DNA of 19,986 bases from Caryophanales bacterium UBA5632 (GTDB lineage Bacteria > Bacillota_I > Bacilli_A > Izemoplasmatales > Hujiaoplasmataceae), in NCBI GenBank assembly GCA_002421405.1, contig DIJY01000083.1, positions 1 to 19,986 of the forward strand. Direction: 5' to 3'. The notes below the pieces were generated by a model. The model did not search any database. It was not told where the DNA came from and saw only the letters and a program-made list of their open reading frames with translations. Positions 1 to 8,164 of this stretch are shown piece after piece. Within the stretch, counting starts at the first letter, position 1. Each line of letters opens with the position of its first letter. A program made the translations under genes and the position numbers.

Positions 1-30
1 TCTTCATTTCCTTACAGTCCCTTTCTAATA

Positions 31-621
31 TTAGAATTTAACTTTAACTGCTTGTCTTTCAGTAGCATCTTCAACTTCAAAGTATTCAGCACTCTTGAAT
101 CCAAATAAATTCGCAACGATATTCGTTGGGAAAACTTCTTTGGTGTTGTTAAATTTCAGCGCTGTGTCGTTATAGAATTGACGGCCATAAGCAATCTTGT
201 CTTCTGTGTCTTTCAGTTGGGACATCAATTCACGGAAGTTTTCATTTGCCTTTAATTCAGGATACTGTTCTTGAACAACCATTAAACGGCTTAAGGCACC
301 GGTGATACCCTTATCAGCTTCCGCTGCTTGCGCAACGTTACCCGTTTTTTGTGATTGAGCGAATAATCCTCTCGCTCTCGCAAATTCACCGAATATGGAT
401 TCTTCATGAGCTGCGTAACCTTTGACGGTTTCTACCAAGTTAGGAATCATATCAAAACGACGTTTCAATTGTACATCGATTTGACTCCAACTATTTTTAA
501 CCTTATTTCTTAAAACGACTAACTTATTGTAAACTCCAATCACAAAGAAAATCAATAAAACGACGATAACCGCAATGATGATACCAATAATTGCTCCTGC
601 TCCAATTGCTAAAAAATTCAT
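31..621 (-). CDS. lemA: LemA family membrane protein
   Basis: This is a 196-residue protein with one N-terminal membrane helix (about residues 5-30) followed by the long-helix LemA domain. The family hallmark is clear: the stretch after the membrane segment (YNKLVVLRNKVKNSW, then QLKRRFDMIPNLVETVKGYA) matches the conserved LemA core. The biochemical role of LemA is not settled. It is a membrane-anchored helical-bundle protein that often sits beside DUF2207 or TPM-domain proteins, as here, where it starts 23 bases after the DUF2207 stop and is probably co-transcribed. Two ATGs lie downstream of an AAAGGAG site. I prefer the second (621, 9-base spacing) over the first (627, 3-base spacing). The stop lies 30 bases from the window edge, so the terminator is not visible. 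Confidence 0.93.
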   Translation of the reverse strand: MNFLAIGAGAIIGIIIAVIVVLLIFFVIGVYNKLVVLRNKVKNSWSQIDVQLKRRFDMIPNLVETVKGYAAHEESIFGEFARARGLFAQSQKTGNVAQAAEADKGITGALSRLMVVQEQYPELKANENFRELMSQLKDTEDKIAYGRQFYNDTALKFNNTKEVFPTNIVANLFGFKSAEYFEVEDATERQAVKVKF

Positions 622-644
622 TTGCATATTCTCCTTTTCTTATA

Positions 645-2591
645 TTAGCGGCTTCTGCCGCCTCCTCCGCCACCGCCAAACGAACTTCCGCCACCAAATC
701 CACCGCCACGACCTCCTGAGGAGACCTTTGCCGCATTATGAGCTGCGATGGTTTGGAACGAGTTCGCTCTTGCTGTGGAAAATGAGCGATTAAATCGGCC
801 TAGGGCATAACCCCAGAAGAAATCACGCGAACGATACCTTGTATTTAAGAAGGTGCCTTCGCTTTCGTCAGTAGCAATCTGTGGCAATTTCACCTTTAAT
901 TGTTCCATGACTTTATCGGCAATCTTTAACGATGTCGCATAAACCAAGAAATGTTCCCAAACGATAATTCCGGGAATCGGATAATCCTTCATATTGGAAA
1001 AATCAAGTAAGAAGTTTCTAAATGCTTTCCATTTAGCATACATTTCATTGCCTGCTCTACTTCGTTTTTGAATTGTGCTGACGTATAAACCATAGATTGC
1101 AATGATTGCAATTGAAACGACAATCGCAAAAAGATTATTTAAGGTGTAAGCTGATTGGGTCCAAAGTGAAATCAGTAACATCACGATGGGAATGAAAATA
1201 AATGCCATGGCTTTCTTTTTGGATTCTGAAAGTCCCGATTCGAAGTAAGGACGTTTTTCAGCAACGCGTTTAATCAAGCGCACAAATTGCTTTGCGGATG
1301 CTTGGAATTGTTCGGCTTTCGTCACATTACCTTTTCCGTAATTTTCAATTTTCGCAATCGAAACCTTATTTCCATCACCTATCTTATTAAAAATCCAATC
1401 AATCAGATATTTTTCGTGTTCAAGCAGTGAAGATTGATTAGATTCCTTATTCAACAAAAAAGTAAAATCAGGATTCTTCGTTGTTAATTCACTCGCATTA
1501 TACTCAAGAGTAATGTATTTGCGACGGATTAAATCAAGTAATGTCGCAGTGAAATCTTCATCATTGACTTTCCGCATATAATAGAGATAACTCATCTCAG
1601 CTGGCGTTTCTTCACTCGGTAATTCCCTAAAGTAATCGCCTTGAAAAACAGGGGTGTATTCTTTATCATATTTCTTATAAACATAATAAGTAATCAATGC
1701 CATCACAAAAATCATAGCTAATGAAGAATAATAGACGATTTGAGCGATGGTAACTCGACGGTTGTATTCAATTGCTAAGTTTTCTTCATAACTTAACAAT
1801 ACCGCTTTATTCATGTTTGCGTTGATAAATTGATTATTGGAACGAATGGTAGGAAATAAAGTTGTTTCCATTAACAACCTAAATTCTAACATTTCCTCGG
1901 TTTTTATTTTATTGATATTCATTTCGATGGTATCATTATCAAGGATTTCGATGGTGCCATCGGACAATCCGTGTCCCCAAACATAAAGATCTTCGACGGT
2001 GTAACTGTTCGCAGGGAGATTGACAATGACATGAGCTGCTTCAACGTCGGCTTCCATGTAATCGAAGAGAACCCAGTTTAGTTCAGAAATATCAGAATAC
2101 TCCGTCACGGCACCGATAATCTTATATTCATAAACAAATTTGATATTGCCAACCATTTGACCTGGTCCAAAATTAACAAATAAGGATTCACACGATGAAC
2201 TGTAGGGATAACAAGTGATCAAATCTCCGTATTCATCATAATCGTTATTAAAAGAGTACCCAATGTCAACATTGTTGGTTATTTCAACATTTTCTTTCCA
2301 TACCCTCACAGATACATTTGTTTCATCAAATGAAGCCGTATTTTGTGAACTCATGGTGAGTGGGTAATTTGCAGGATATTTATTGTAACGAATGTCACGG
2401 AATCTGACCGATAATGCCTCAGAATAATACATTTCCCAAGTTTCAGAAACGTGCATATCGCCTTCACTGTCGAGCGTTATGATGGCATCGTATTGATTAA
2501 TCTTAATCGATGATGCATTAAAAAAGTTGATGACGGCGATAAAGGCAACAATTAATACCCCTAGCGCAATAAAACGGACATATTTGCTCAT
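645..2591 (-). CDS. DUF2207 family membrane protein with Gly-rich C-terminal tail
   Basis: This 648-residue protein has an N-terminal membrane helix or signal anchor (about 6-25) and a large extracytoplasmic beta-rich region (about 30-275) carrying two cysteines (C127, C134). A membrane helix follows at 281-305, then a cytoplasmic domain and two further helices (about 461-478 and 484-504). Near residues 545-565 it has the WEHFLVYATSLKIADK motif typical of DUF2207 C-terminal regions. It ends in a low-complexity Gly/Ser/Arg tail (from about 625) of the kind common in this family and in LemA-associated proteins. Function is unknown; it probably forms an envelope complex with LemA. The ATG at 2591 is the only reasonable start, because an in-frame TAA lies 6 bases upstream. 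Its ribosome binding site is unusual and is listed separately. Confidence 0.9.
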   Translation of the reverse strand: MSKYVRFIALGVLIVAFIAVINFFNASSIKINQYDAIITLDSEGDMHVSETWEMYYSEALSVRFRDIRYNKYPANYPLTMSSQNTASFDETNVSVRVWKENVEITNNVDIGYSFNNDYDEYGDLITCYPYSSSCESLFVNFGPGQMVGNIKFVYEYKIIGAVTEYSDISELNWVLFDYMEADVEAAHVIVNLPANSYTVEDLYVWGHGLSDGTIEILDNDTIEMNINKIKTEEMLEFRLLMETTLFPTIRSNNQFINANMNKAVLLSYEENLAIEYNRRVTIAQIVYYSSLAMIFVMALITYYVYKKYDKEYTPVFQGDYFRELPSEETPAEMSYLYYMRKVNDEDFTATLLDLIRRKYITLEYNASELTTKNPDFTFLLNKESNQSSLLEHEKYLIDWIFNKIGDGNKVSIAKIENYGKGNVTKAEQFQASAKQFVRLIKRVAEKRPYFESGLSESKKKAMAFIFIPIVMLLISLWTQSAYTLNNLFAIVVSIAIIAIYGLYVSTIQKRSRAGNEMYAKWKAFRNFLLDFSNMKDYPIPGIIVWEHFLVYATSLKIADKVMEQLKVKLPQIATDESEGTFLNTRYRSRDFFWGYALGRFNRSFSTARANSFQTIAAHNAAKVSSGGRGGGFGGGSSFGGGGGGGRSR

Positions 2592-2619
2592 AGTTTATCG
2601 CTAATGAATAGCGCCCTCC
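2592..2619 (-). promoter_or_regulatory. Hairpin-bridged ribosome binding site of the DUF2207 gene
   Basis: A strong GGAGGG (2614-2619) lies 22 bases from the ATG, too far for normal initiation. Between them is a perfect 5-bp hairpin (CGCTA, loop TTCAT, TAGCG; 2599-2613). If it folds, the effective spacing falls to 7 bases (ATAAACT), close to ideal. No better Shine-Dalgarno lies closer. The sequence shows the hairpin and the spacing; the bridging role is inference. Confidence 0.5.
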
Positions 2620-2672
2620 ATTTCAAAAGTATCTCAATTTAATTAAAAAAAATACAACTTGTATCAAATATA

Positions 2673-2701
2673 ATTATATACCCAATTTAGCAAACCGTAA
2701 A
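2673..2701 (-). promoter_or_regulatory. Putative promoter for DUF2207-lemA
   Basis: A TATAAT -10 box (2673-2678) and a TTTACG -35-like box (2696-2701) are 17 bases apart. The -10 is perfect and the -35 weak. It sits about 80 bases upstream of the DUF2207 start, after the zinc-ribbon gene, and would leave a roughly 75-base leader containing the bridging hairpin. Confidence 0.5.
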
Positions 2702-2740
2702 CATAATATTTTCAATTATTAGTCGTTTGAAAATGCGCTA

Positions 2741-3061
2741 TTATCCTTGATAACTTGGCAAAGAGGTACCAATGATAAGCATGATAAAACCGAGAAGCGA
2801 AGTTATAATAAACGCGAGAGAAATAATCCATCTTGTCCTTTTGGTAAAAGGTCGTGTCAACCACATATAAAACAAACCAAATGGAAAAACAAAAATCAAC
2901 AGTAAGATTGTAAAAAATCGGTTTGCTTCAGTATTATTACTACCTATGAGATCCGGTTTTGTTTGTTTTATCGATTTTGTCTCTAAAATGACTCTTTCAC
3001 CACAATAGGGACAAAACTGATAGTTAGAATCGATAATACGACGACAATATTTGCACACCAT
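2741..3061 (-). CDS. Small zinc-ribbon membrane protein
   Basis: This 106-residue protein begins with a zinc ribbon: CKYC at residues 3-6 and CPYC at 17-20 supply the four cysteine ligands. A polar linker follows, then two hydrophobic helices (about 48-67 and 77-99) separated by a basic loop (RPFTKRTRW), so the ribbon probably lies in the cytoplasm. Such small zinc-ribbon/two-helix proteins are common in Bacillota and have no assigned function. A GGGAG lies 11 bases before the ATG, slightly long. It stands alone between the opp terminator and the DUF2207 promoter. Confidence 0.75.
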   Translation of the reverse strand: MVCKYCRRIIDSNYQFCPYCGERVILETKSIKQTKPDLIGSNNTEANRFFTILLLIFVFPFGLFYMWLTRPFTKRTRWIISLAFIITSLLGFIMLIIGTSLPSYQG

Positions 3062-3123
3062 GTCAACATTTTCTCCCTCGATAATCTATTAACTCTATCT
3101 TAACACAAAACCTTTGATTATAC

Positions 3124-3157
3124 AAAAAAAGAAGCAACCCTGGTTTACCAAGGTTGC
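3124..3157 (-). terminator. Rho-independent terminator of the opp operon
   Basis: A 10-bp stem (GCAACCTTGG / CCAGGGTTGC on the minus strand, one G-U pair) with a TAAA loop is followed by TTCTTTTTTT. It lies 23 bases past the oppA stop. The plus strand also has a short T run after the stem, but no plus-strand gene uses it. Confidence 0.92.
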
Positions 3158-3179
3158 GACTTTTATTGAATATAATTAA

Positions 3180-4919
3180 TTATCTTTCAAGTCTTGCATG
3201 TGTGAAGTCTACAGAACCTAAAACTGAACGGCCCCAATCCTTCAAATAGGACTTAGCCATCATAATGTCTGAATAGTAATAAACAGGCACGATTGGCATA
3301 TCAGCCATTAACATATCGTTTGCTGCATACAATTTTTGGAAATGAAGTGCCATATCCGTTGTTGCTTGAGATTCAGAAAGTAATGTGTCATAAGCTGATT
3401 TTTCATAATTTGGATCATTATAAGCATTGTCAGTTGTGAAAATAGCTAACATTCCTGCAGGATCCATAAAGTCTGTGAGCCATCCGCCACGAGCAACGTC
3501 GAAGTTACCTTGTTTTCTCGTATTTTGGAATACAGCCCATTCTTGGTTTTGAAGTGTTAATTCAACACCTAGAACTTGTTTCCAGTCTTCTTGAACTAAT
3601 TCGGCAACCATTCTGTGACCTTCATTTGTATTGTAAAGAATAACTTTACCATTCAAGTAAGTTCTTAATTCTGCAACGGTTTTTCCCATTTCAGCTGCAG
3701 CTTCAGCAAATAATGTAACCGCTTCGGCCTCGCCACCACTACCGGTAGAAATACCATAATTACCTGATTCAATCGCAAAATCTTTTCCTTCATTATCAAT
3801 GAAACCTCTTGGAACAAATCCAGTAGCTGGGATTTGACCGCCAGATAATGCTTCAGTGATATCTTCTCTATTGATAGCTAACGCTAATGCTTTACGTAAT
3901 TTAGCATTTTGCCATTCAGGTTTATCAAGGTTAAAGCTGTAATAATAAGTTCCGAGTAATGGATAAGCATAAAACTCATCACTCAATGCCATTAAGTCTG
4001 GAATCATCATTGAAGGTACTGATGGAATGAAATCGTATTCGCCAGCATTATATTTCGCATAAGCGGTCGTTTCAAGGTCAACGAAATCGCCTTCAATTGC
4101 GGCAATGTAAACTTTTTTCTTATTCCAGTATTCTTCATTCTTTTCTAAGCGAAGTCCTTCACCAGCTGTGTATTTAACTAATTTAAAAGGACCATTCGAA
4201 ACAACGAGAGCTGGATTTTTTGCCCAAAGTCCATCTTCTCCACCAACTGCTTCAACAGCAGATTGTTTAACTGGTAAGAAATGATAGAAAGCCATTAAGC
4301 TGACGAAATAAGCTGTTGGGTTGACTAATTTCACTTCAAGTGTTGTGTCATTGATTGCTTTTACGCCGACTAATGCGAGTTGTTCCGTAATTGTTAATCC
4401 AGTCGTGTCGTCTTTGTCGTCGCTATAATCTGTTCCAACTAAAGCGCCATTATCGTCGTATTCGTTACAATCATCTGTTGCATTGTCGCAAACATCTGTC
4501 CAATAGACTGTATCTAACGAACCTACAACATTTGAGTATTCCCAAATCCATGCGTATTCGCTGGCTGTTCTTGGGTCCATACCGCGTTTCCATGAGTAGA
4601 CGAAATCACTTGCAGTCAATGGTGTGCCATCGCTCCAATTTGATTCTCTCAAAGTAAACGTAACCGTTTTACCATCTGTTGAAGTTTCCCATTCTTCAGC
4701 GATACCAGGGTAAACTACACCGTTGATTTCACGAACAAGGCCTTCAAACGTTTGGTTGATGACGTCGCCGCCATCAGATGCGCCATTGAGGGTAGGGTCA
4801 ATGGTGAGTGGATCTGCACCAATGTTCCAGAATAACGTGTTGTCTTCAACACTGCCTTTACATGCGGCAATTCCTAACACTAGTGCTAGTACTACAAACA
4901 CAGAAAACAATTTTTTCAT
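3180..4919 (-). CDS. oppA: Oligopeptide ABC transporter, substrate-binding lipoprotein
   Basis: This 579-residue family-5 solute-binding protein has a type II signal peptide with lipobox IAAC and lipidated Cys20. It captures peptides outside the membrane and delivers them to OppBC. Typical SBP5 features follow: the ADPLTIDPTL segment after the signal, a GLVRE/PGIAEEW region (about 60-77), TFTLR...WSDGTPLTASDFVYSW (about 87-110), and a later LRKALALAINREDI segment. A 30-residue Asp/Asn-rich insert with two cysteines (C144, C151; insert about 142-173) is unusual. The start is supported by GGAGGAG 7 bases upstream. It is the last gene of oppBCDFA, 55 bases after oppF, and ends just before a strong terminator. 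Specificity for peptides rather than nickel or another solute is inferred from the whole cluster. Confidence 0.93.
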   Translation of the reverse strand: MKKLFSVFVVLALVLGIAACKGSVEDNTLFWNIGADPLTIDPTLNGASDGGDVINQTFEGLVREINGVVYPGIAEEWETSTDGKTVTFTLRESNWSDGTPLTASDFVYSWKRGMDPRTASEYAWIWEYSNVVGSLDTVYWTDVCDNATDDCNEYDDNGALVGTDYSDDKDDTTGLTITEQLALVGVKAINDTTLEVKLVNPTAYFVSLMAFYHFLPVKQSAVEAVGGEDGLWAKNPALVVSNGPFKLVKYTAGEGLRLEKNEEYWNKKKVYIAAIEGDFVDLETTAYAKYNAGEYDFIPSVPSMMIPDLMALSDEFYAYPLLGTYYYSFNLDKPEWQNAKLRKALALAINREDITEALSGGQIPATGFVPRGFIDNEGKDFAIESGNYGISTGSGGEAEAVTLFAEAAAEMGKTVAELRTYLNGKVILYNTNEGHRMVAELVQEDWKQVLGVELTLQNQEWAVFQNTRKQGNFDVARGGWLTDFMDPAGMLAIFTTDNAYNDPNYEKSAYDTLLSESQATTDMALHFQKLYAANDMLMADMPIVPVYYYSDIMMAKSYLKDWGRSVLGSVDFTHARLER

Positions 4920-4949
4920 TTTTTCTTCTCCTCCATTTTTTTTTGTTAC

Positions 4950-4977
4950 TTAATCTATTTAATCACCGATGGTGTTA
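4950..4977 (-). other. Small stem-loop in the oppF-oppA gap
   Basis: CACC-ATC-GGTG, flanked by TTAA on both sides (one bulged A), overlaps the oppF stop. No U run follows, so it is not a standard terminator. It could be a processing or stability element that lets oppA be expressed at a different level from oppBCDF. Confidence 0.3.
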
Positions 4978-5961
4978 AATACCGTTTATTTCTTCAATGT
5001 AATGACATGAAGCAAAATGACCTTCATTTATTTCCCTTAATTCGGGTGTGTCGGTAAAACAATTCGGTTTTGCAAAGCGACAGCGTGAAGCAAAACGACA
5101 ACCTGGTTTCGGATTGATAGGGCTGCCTACATCGCCCTTTAAAATGACTCTTCGGTCGCGGATTGAAGAGGTCGGATCAGGAATTGGAATCGCTGACAGT
5201 AATGATTTTGTATAAGGATGTAGTGCATTCTCATAAAGTTCATCAGCAGTTGTAATTTCCATCATTTTCCCTAAATACATGACCCCAATGCGATCAGAGA
5301 TATGTCGAACCATGGATAAATCATGGGCAATAAAAAGATAAGTCAATCCAAATTCGTCTTGAAGATCTTCTAGCATATTGACAACTTGAGCTTGAATTGA
5401 AACGTCTAACGCTGAAATCGGTTCATCGCAAATGATTAATTCAGGATTCACCGCTAATGCTCGTGCGATTCCGATGCGTTGTCGTTGTCCACCAGAAAAC
5501 TCATGGGGATATCTGCTAGCATGTTCTCTTTTTAAACCAACTTTTTCTAATAACTCATAAATTCTCTCTTGTTTCTCATCACCTTCCAAAAGATGATGCG
5601 TGTCAATGCCTTCGGCAATGATATCTGTCACGGTCATACGACCGTTTAAAGATGCATAAGGGTCTTGAAATATCATTTGCATTCTTTTTCGATACGGCTT
5701 TAACTCACGTTCAGACATTTGACCGATTTCATCACCATCAAAGAAGACTTCACCTTCGGTTGGATTATAAAGTCGAATAATGGTACGACCAATCGTCGTT
5801 TTACCACATCCTGACTCACCAACAAGCCCAAAGGTTTCCCCTTTGTAGATTACAAAACTAATTCCATCAACAGCGGTTAAAACTTTTCTTTTCTTTAATA
5901 TGCCAGATATGAAATGTTTTTTTAAGTTTTTAACTTCTAATAAAGGAATGCGTTCGCTCAT
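4975..5961 (-). CDS. oppF: Oligopeptide ABC transporter ATP-binding protein OppF
   Basis: This 328-residue ABC ATPase is one of the two motor subunits of the peptide importer on the cytoplasmic face. Walker A is GESGCGKT (residues 48-55), the Q-loop is at IFQDP (97-101), the ABC signature is FSGGQRQR (155-162), Walker B is LIICDE (175-180), and the switch His is in IAHD. The C-terminal extension with a Cys-containing oligopeptide/dipeptide motif (GCRFASRCRFAKPNC) is typical of OppD/OppF. Its ATG overlaps the oppD stop (ATGA, 4 bases), and GAGGGTGAT precedes it, indicating translational coupling with oppD. Confidence 0.96.
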   Translation of the reverse strand: MSERIPLLEVKNLKKHFISGILKKRKVLTAVDGISFVIYKGETFGLVGESGCGKTTIGRTIIRLYNPTEGEVFFDGDEIGQMSERELKPYRKRMQMIFQDPYASLNGRMTVTDIIAEGIDTHHLLEGDEKQERIYELLEKVGLKREHASRYPHEFSGGQRQRIGIARALAVNPELIICDEPISALDVSIQAQVVNMLEDLQDEFGLTYLFIAHDLSMVRHISDRIGVMYLGKMMEITTADELYENALHPYTKSLLSAIPIPDPTSSIRDRRVILKGDVGSPINPKPGCRFASRCRFAKPNCFTDTPELREINEGHFASCHYIEEINGI

Positions 5962-6974
5962 GATAGATCACCCTCGACTTTCACAAACCCCTTTACTTCC
6001 GGAGCATCTTTGTGATGCAACCAGCAGGAAGCTTCTTGAGTTTCTGATATTTTGAAAAGCGGCGCTGCCTTTTTCAGACAAATTTCCATCGCGTGCGGAC
6101 ACCGTGGCGAGAATGGACAACCCGAGGGTGGATCCATCAAATCAGGTGGAGAACCTTCGATTGGAACAAGTCTTTTCTTTTTACCGGTCACATTCGTCGG
6201 AATTGAGAGTAATAAACCACGGGTGTAAGGATGTTGTGGATTGGCAAACAAACTATTAATATCTGCTTTTTCCATAATCATACCGCCATACATGACGATG
6301 ACTTTATCGCAGATTTCAGAGATAACTCCTAAATCATGGGTAATTAAGATAATTGAAGATTGGATTTTATCTTTTAAGTCACGCATTAATTCAAGAATTT
6401 GTGCTTGAATCGTCACATCAAGCGCTGTTGTCGGTTCATCGGCGATTAATAGTTTAGGATTATTTGCAATTGCCATCGCAATTAAAGCTCTTTGGCGCAT
6501 ACCGCCTGAAAATTGATAAGGATAGTTTTTTATCCTTGATTCTGGGTCAGGAATTCCAACCATTCTTAATAGTTCTAATGCTCGCTCGTGGGCCTGTTCT
6601 TTATTTAAATCGCTGTGTGCCATAATGACTTCTCGCAATTGATTTCCGACCGTAAACGCAGGATTAATTGAAGTCATCGGATCTTGGAAAATCATTGAAA
6701 TTTCATTCCCGCGAAATTTAGTCATTTCACGTTGATCAAGTTTTGTAAGGTCAGTTCCTTCAAATAATATTTCACCTTCTACGATTCGACCAGGATCATC
6801 AACGAGTCCCATAATGGAAAGTGAAGTTACACTTTTTCCAGAACCAGACTCGCCAACAATACCTAAGATTCCGCCTTCATCTAAATCAAAACTGATACCT
6901 CGAACAGCTTGTACTTCACCCAAGTGAGTGAAGAAGGTCGTCCGAAGGTTTTTAACTTCAAGTATTTTACTCAT
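5958..6974 (-). CDS. oppD: Oligopeptide ABC transporter ATP-binding protein OppD
   Basis: This 338-residue ABC ATPase is the partner motor subunit of OppF. Walker A is GESGSGKS (41-48), the Q-loop is IFQDP (95-99), the signature is FSGGMRQR (155-162), Walker B is LLIADE (175-180), and the switch His is at about 213. The C-terminal oligopeptide-transporter extension (GCPFSPRCPHAMEIC) is present. AAAGGGG precedes the ATG, which begins 6 bases after the oppC stop. All motifs for ATP hydrolysis are intact. Confidence 0.96.
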   Translation of the reverse strand: MSKILEVKNLRTTFFTHLGEVQAVRGISFDLDEGGILGIVGESGSGKSVTSLSIMGLVDDPGRIVEGEILFEGTDLTKLDQREMTKFRGNEISMIFQDPMTSINPAFTVGNQLREVIMAHSDLNKEQAHERALELLRMVGIPDPESRIKNYPYQFSGGMRQRALIAMAIANNPKLLIADEPTTALDVTIQAQILELMRDLKDKIQSSIILITHDLGVISEICDKVIVMYGGMIMEKADINSLFANPQHPYTRGLLLSIPTNVTGKKKRLVPIEGSPPDLMDPPSGCPFSPRCPHAMEICLKKAAPLFKISETQEASCWLHHKDAPEVKGFVKVEGDLS

Positions 6975-6980
6975 CTCGGA

Positions 6981-8162
6981 TTACCCCTTTCTCAGTCTTG
7001 GGTCGAGTGCTGAACGCAGTCCATCCCCTAAAAAGTTAAATGATAACATTGTAAATGCAATCGCAAGTGATGGTGTAAACAATTGATAAGGATAAGTAGA
7101 TAATCCAGCTAATGCGTCATTCGCTAAAGTTCCCCACGAGGCCATTGGAGCACTGACACCAAGTCCAATAAAACTGAGGAATGCTTCAGTAAACACAGCC
7201 GAAGGAATCATCATCGTCATGGCAACGATGATAGGTCCCATCGTGTTAGGAATTAAATGTTTTGAAATGATTTTTGCTTTTGATACACCAATGGTTCTTG
7301 CGGCTAAAACATATTCTTGTTCTTTCAGACCCAATACCTGCCCCCTGACCAGTCGGGCCATTCCAACCCAATAAACCGAGCCGAGTGTGATGATGATTGT
7401 CCACAACCCCCGGTTATCTATTAATACCATTAACAAAATAACGTAAAGTACCAACGGAATAGAGTTAATAACATCAACGATTCTCATCATGATATCATCA
7501 ACGAGTCCCCCTTCTAATCCAGAAATCGCTCCATAAGTAACACCAATAATTAAATTAACGATGGTTGCGACAAAGGCAACGGTTAATGAAATTCGAGCAC
7601 CATACATTACACGGGTTAACATATCTCTTCCAAGGTTATCTGAACCCCAAACGAATGTTTTATTGCTAACAGTTTTTGTCGGATATTCTGAAGTTACACC
7701 CTTATAGGTTACTTTAAGATCAATACCACCATCATCTTCAAGAAGACGATTCTTAAAGTCGACTTCGATGTCTTCACCATTGTATGAGTAGGTATAAACT
7801 TTATTGATGGCATCCATATTGGTTCGAACCAATTTATCAAGCAATTCACCTTTTTCACTGACCAAAATCAAATTATATTGAGATGAAAGGAAGACGTATC
7901 CATCATCGGCAATCGCATAGATTTCAAATCTTGGTGGAATATTGGTAAATCGGTTATCTTGATCTGAATAACTATAGGGCATAAACCAAGGCCCAACGAC
8001 TCCAAATAAAATAATTAATGTAACGCCAACTAATCCGATCATGGCTAGTTTATTCTTTTTTAAACGGCGCCAAGCATCTTTCCAGTAAGTTAGACTTCTT
8101 CTTGTTTGTTCTTTGCTTGCTTTTTTTGAACTATCAACAAATTCAAAATCCAGATTTCTCAT
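6981..8162 (-). CDS. oppC: Oligopeptide ABC transporter permease OppC, with extended extracytoplasmic insert
   Basis: This 393-residue inner-membrane permease is about 90 residues longer than the usual OppC of about 300. The N-terminal cytoplasmic tail and first helix (about 38-58) are followed by an unusual roughly 90-residue polar segment (about 79-168). The canonical WGSDNLGRDMLTRVMYGARISL region resumes at 172. The EAA loop (EYVLAARTIGVSKAKI, about 282-297) that docks onto the ATPases is intact. The insert lies between helices 1 and 2, hence outside the membrane, where OppA docks. The start has GGAGCGGTGA upstream and lies 2 bases after the oppB stop. Confidence 0.94.
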   Translation of the reverse strand: MRNLDFEFVDSSKKASKEQTRRSLTYWKDAWRRLKKNKLAMIGLVGVTLIILFGVVGPWFMPYSYSDQDNRFTNIPPRFEIYAIADDGYVFLSSQYNLILVSEKGELLDKLVRTNMDAINKVYTYSYNGEDIEVDFKNRLLEDDGGIDLKVTYKGVTSEYPTKTVSNKTFVWGSDNLGRDMLTRVMYGARISLTVAFVATIVNLIIGVTYGAISGLEGGLVDDIMMRIVDVINSIPLVLYVILLMVLIDNRGLWTIIITLGSVYWVGMARLVRGQVLGLKEQEYVLAARTIGVSKAKIISKHLIPNTMGPIIVAMTMMIPSAVFTEAFLSFIGLGVSAPMASWGTLANDALAGLSTYPYQLFTPSLAIAFTMLSFNFLGDGLRSALDPRLRKG

Positions 8163-8164
8163 GA

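Noticed and set aside
524..736. Minus-strand frame spanning the DUF2207/lemA junction
   Set aside because: It is an out-of-frame reading of the Gly-rich tail codons and the lemA start; both genes are well supported in their own frames.
2708..2734. Terminator for the zinc-ribbon gene
   Set aside because: ATTTTCAA/TTGAAAAT is a perfect 8-bp stem, but it is almost pure AT with an 11-base loop and no T run after it.
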